From NCBI RefSeq assembly GCF_000172075.1, contig NZ_ABIC01000005.1, forward strand, positions 1 to 64,000: 64,000 nucleotides of DNA, read 5' to 3'. The notes under the pieces were generated by a model, which ran no database searches, had not been told where the DNA came from, and saw only the letters and a program-made list of their open reading frames with translations. Position 1 is the first letter of the stretch; every line of letters begins with the position of its first letter. Positions 61,046 to 64,000 of the stretch are shown in pieces. The stretch comes from Shewanella benthica KT99 (GTDB taxonomy: Bacteria; Pseudomonadota; Gammaproteobacteria; Enterobacterales; Shewanellaceae). The translations under genes and the position numbers were made by a program.

Positions 61046-61737
61046 TGACATCTGCTTCTGTGACTCTAGATAATGCTGCTCAATGGCTAATTTTCTGATA
61101 TTTAGTGCCAGTAACACGCACCAGAGCATGGTGATATTGGTTTGCAACCACATATTTAGCGCGACCCAGCAGACGTCGCCTTCTTCATGTAAACAAGGGG
61201 AGAAGTCTAAGGTGTTCCAATCTAGCTGATAGATGAGGCCGGATGCACTGATAAAACCAAAGATGGCCAATATAAACAGGGGTCTTGAACAGATCTCTTT
61301 ATGGGTAAATCGAGTGGAAATAGTCAATAGGTGGAGCACAAATGTGGCCAACAGGAAGCTGGTGGACACCAGTCTGTGTTCGTCTAAATAATTTATGGGA
61401 AAGACACCAATGAGCATAATAGACAGGCGACCCAAGATCCTGTAATCGATAAAAAGTGACTAAAGTCGCCTAGCTTAAGCAAATACAGGCCATACATGGC
61501 GAGCAGAATACATGAACCAGCGATAATCAGTGACATGTTAAAGACATAGGCCAGAGGTGAATAATCACCGAGGAAGTCTGAACGTCTGAAAAAGACCTGC
61601 ATGCCGATATCTTGATATTCAGCCCAGACAGAGATAGAGATCCCCACCGATGTGACAGCGGCACCGACTAAGATCATCAGCACCACTAATCTGTGTAGAT
61701 CATAATGGGTTGAATGTGTTTTTAATTCACTTTGCAT
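61037..61737 (-). pseudogene. DUF998-like membrane protein gene, frameshifted
   Basis: The first frame (61737-61393) has helices LVVLMILVGAAVTSVGISISV and PLAYVFNMSLIIAGSCILLAMYGLYL, then leaves the family after LSITGS. The second (61435-61037) resumes with LGRLSIMLIGVFPINYLDEHRLVSTSFLLATF, the typical DUF998 middle, and two more helices. One base added or lost near 61440 explains the break. Together about 230 residues and six helices. The function is unknown. Confidence 0.7.
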
Positions 61738-61780
61738 GGGTTTTCGCTTTTCTCAGTACGGATTACGGATTGCAAAAATA

Positions 61781-61810
61781 AAAAAGGAGCGCAGTAAGCT
61801 GCACTCCTTT
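61781..61810 (-). terminator. Terminator downstream of the nhaC-type gene
   Basis: Minus strand AAAGGAGTGCAG - ctta - CTGCGCTCCTTTTTTATTTT. About 175 bases beyond the stop; the bases between hold no gene. Confidence 0.85.
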
Positions 61811-61983
61811 ACTTGTATCGACGTTTACAAATTACGTCGAAATTGAATATCCCTATCGTTTTAGCTAAACCTAGCTCTTGGGAGCAATATTAACTTTAGC
61901 TTAACTGGATATCAATTTGCTCTATTTAAGCTGCATCTGCAATACCACATTAGTTGTAGCCGTTTTTAAGATACACGGCGAGA

Positions 61984-63345
61984 TTAGCTGGCACGCTTAC
62001 GAAAGATGACAATTGAGATAGCCACTAAGGCCAAGATCATGCAATACCAGGCGTGAGTTACCACTGCCAGTGGCGAGATGCTAAAGGTCGATGCGATAAG
62101 CAAGGCCTGAGCTCCATATGGAATGAGTCCCTGAATAATACAGGAGAAGATATCCATGATGCTGGCTGCGCGTTTAGGGGTTACGTCGTGTTTCTGTGCC
62201 AGCTCTTTAGCGATATCGCCAGTTACCACAATTGATACCGTGTTATTGGCGATACAGGTATTTGTTAGGGCAACGATGCCTGCTATGCCTAATTCAGATG
62301 CGCGAGTCGAAGCGTCACCTTTGGCCTTGGAGAATTTCGCGATTAACTTTTCAATTTGCTTACTGACGAATGCCAGACCACCCTGCTGTTGCATCAGTGC
62401 CGCTAGACCACCCACTAACATGGAAAGGATGAAGATCTCTTGCATGTTACCAAAACCGGTATAGATATCCTGACCGAATTGGATTACGCCGTAATCCATA
62501 GTGACCAGGCCTGTGATACCAGCGAGCAGGATACCGATAGTCAGTACGACAAATACGTTCAGGCCTGAGACTGCGAGTATTAAAATAGTTAGGTAAGGAA
62601 TGACTTTAACAAAGTCTATCTCCTGAGCGGCCACATCGGCCTGGCCTTGACCCGCGAAGGCGAAGGCAATCAGGGTAATGAGCGACGCTGGAATCGCAAA
62701 AATAAGGTTCTCTTTGAACTTATCTTTCATCTCACAACCTTGGGTACGTGTCGCCGCTATAGTTGTGTCAGAGATGATAGAGAGGTTGTCACCAAAAAGT
62801 GCACCAGAAATCACCGCGCCAGCCATCAGGGCTAGCTCTATCTGAGCCTCGTTGGCAACGCCAAGAGCGATAGGCGCGACTGCAGCGATAGTACCCATAG
62901 AGGTACCCATGGCAGTAGCGAGGAAAGCTGCGATGACGAAGAAGCCGGGTAAGAGTAAGTTAGATGGCACAAGTGACAGACCTAGCGCAACAGTGGCATC
63001 CACACCGCCAGTGGCTTTAGCCACGGCAGCAAATGCACCAGCAAGCAAGTAAATCAAACACATGGCTATGATGTTTGCATGACCTATGCCGGCAATAAAC
63101 GTCTCTATGCTCTGGTTGAGCTTCTGTTTCGAGATGATCAAGGCAAAGATAATTGCTGGCAATATAGCGACGACACTGGGTAGCTGATAGAAAGCAAAAT
63201 CAACGCCCTGGCTCTGGAAGTAAACTCCGGCACCGATAAATAGGCCGAGGAATAGAAATAACGGCAGCAGGGCAACAAATGAGGCCGTTGGTGTCTTGGT
63301 ACTCTTTGTTTGAGCGCTTGCTGAGGGATTGGTCGATGTGGTCAA
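61984..63345 (-). CDS. NhaC-type Na+/H+ antiporter
   Basis: 453 residues, about 11-12 hydrophobic helices. NhaC-superfamily features: ATAMGTSMGTIAAVAPIALG, AGAVISGALFGDNLSIISDTTIAATRTQGCEMKDKFKEN and the late TNTCIANNTVSIVVTG. The family exchanges sodium for protons; some members carry lactate/malate, so the substrate is not settled. ATG 63345 with AGAGA upstream. Single gene with a distant terminator. Confidence 0.85.
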   Translation of the reverse strand: MTTSTNPSASAQTKSTKTPTASFVALLPLFLFLGLFIGAGVYFQSQGVDFAFYQLPSVVAILPAIIFALIISKQKLNQSIETFIAGIGHANIIAMCLIYLLAGAFAAVAKATGGVDATVALGLSLVPSNLLLPGFFVIAAFLATAMGTSMGTIAAVAPIALGVANEAQIELALMAGAVISGALFGDNLSIISDTTIAATRTQGCEMKDKFKENLIFAIPASLITLIAFAFAGQGQADVAAQEIDFVKVIPYLTILILAVSGLNVFVVLTIGILLAGITGLVTMDYGVIQFGQDIYTGFGNMQEIFILSMLVGGLAALMQQQGGLAFVSKQIEKLIAKFSKAKGDASTRASELGIAGIVALTNTCIANNTVSIVVTGDIAKELAQKHDVTPKRAASIMDIFSCIIQGLIPYGAQALLIASTFSISPLAVVTHAWYCMILALVAISIVIFRKRAS

Positions 63346-63517
63346 AGTCTTCTCTCTTATCTTGTCTCTTTAGTCTTAAGCTCAACATCGGTCGGCATAA
63401 GCAGAATGGTAGATCTCAATAGTCGGCAGGATATGAGATAAATAGACGTCTGTCAATCTGGACGTCTAGATGTTTTTACTTCCACTTTGTTTTTTCTTTT
63501 AAGATTGCTATATATGT

Positions 63518-64000
63518 GTAACCGTTCACCAGCCCCTTATTGACACGATCAATTGATGATCGATAAGGTTTGGTCATATAGCTATTGAACGATCTCTTTT
63601 CCATGTGAAAATGGCGTCATGAAAAAGAAAAAACAATTCGAGCAAGAGCCGCCTTCGATTGATAATATCAGCGAAGCCAACCTGTTTATCCGTGAGCTTT
63701 GGCAAACGCTACGTGAGTATGAAGACAGGTTGATGCTCAGTTCTCGTCACTCATCCAAATCACCCTCCTCTGATTCCCCTGCGGATAAGGCCGAGCGAAA
63801 AAAGCTCAAACGCCTCGTAGTGGAAATAAGGTTGGCGCTCAACCTGGACATACGGGGCATAAAAGACCACTAGCGGAACTCGGCGAAAACGATGAGCAAA
63901 TCGCTTGTTTGCCAGGGGCCTGTTGCTCCGATTGTGGTGGTGAAGTGACTGCCAATAAGTCTCCCAGTTATCGTCATCAGGTGTTTGAGCTGCCTGAGCC
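63518..64000 (+). mobile_element. IS66-family element, copy 2, cut by window end
   Basis: Left end gtaaccgttcaccag as in copy 1. The transposase starts at ATG 63619 (MKKKKQFEQEPPSIDNIS) and differs clearly from copy 1 in its first 50 residues, then becomes nearly identical. The A_AAA_AAG heptamer and the -1 frame (GAQPGHTGHKRPLAEL) are conserved. The right end lies outside the window. Confidence 0.9.

Overview
The window is chromosomal DNA from a gammaproteobacterium that is very probably a Shewanella. The basis is family-level recognition: a single-chain acetyl-CoA carboxylase-type protein next to a LysR gene, an ExeM-type nuclease with a GlyGly-CTERM tail, an S46 peptidase, an FapA/DUF342 protein, DUF3149 and DUF5062 small proteins, a Qnr-type pentapeptide protein, and nap remnants. 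No database search was possible.

Layout. 1-1500 holds decayed IS1595-family elements. 1545-3405 holds tcdA, a SieB-like membrane protein and a DUF3149 microprotein. 3646-10050 looks like a small genomic island at tRNA-Leu(CAA). It starts with a tRNA-Leu 5' half broken in the anticodon loop, followed by an intact tRNA-Leu, and ends near a decayed tRNA-like 3' end with its own terminator. Its cargo is an Mrr-type nuclease, an unknown protein, a DUF2787 / DUF6641-like / tandem-AAA ATPase block, and an IS copy that beheads a coiled-coil gene.

10.1-54.6 kb is mainly housekeeping: M50 protease, FapA, RsmC, alkaline phosphatase, GshB, RsmE, SprT, a secreted Pcp-like protein, LysR plus the 1519-residue carboxylase, DUF5062, Qnr, an Att-type ABC operon, truncated haemoglobin, a DksA-like protein, YgfZ, SerA, a LuxR-type regulator, ExeM, a thioesterase, catalase, a TMEM165-type manganese exporter behind a yybP-ykoY riboswitch, an aromatic amino acid carrier and an S46 peptidase. 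Decay is visible within it: a GGDEF-EAL gene with two stops and two frameshifts, a nap locus reduced to a broken napD plus napB, tandem duplications of the 3' ends of gshB and serA, and a 19-unit octamer array at the 3' end of ygfZ.

54.7-59.8 kb is the most unusual part. Read on the minus strand it resembles a piece of integron cassette array: a DUF262 gene, an attC-like site, then a toxin-antitoxin cassette. The attC-like site is split by an ORF-less group II intron, and that intron is itself split by an IS66-type element with a perfect 8-bp target duplication. The 3' end of a second intron of the same family lies at the end of the toxin gene. The IS66 transposase needs a -1 frameshift at a classical A_AAA_AAG heptamer, which is conserved in the second, diverged copy at 63.5 kb.

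60-63.4 kb returns to core genes: an RluF-type pseudouridine synthase, a frameshifted DUF998-like membrane protein and an NhaC-type antiporter. A second IS66 copy runs off the end of the window.
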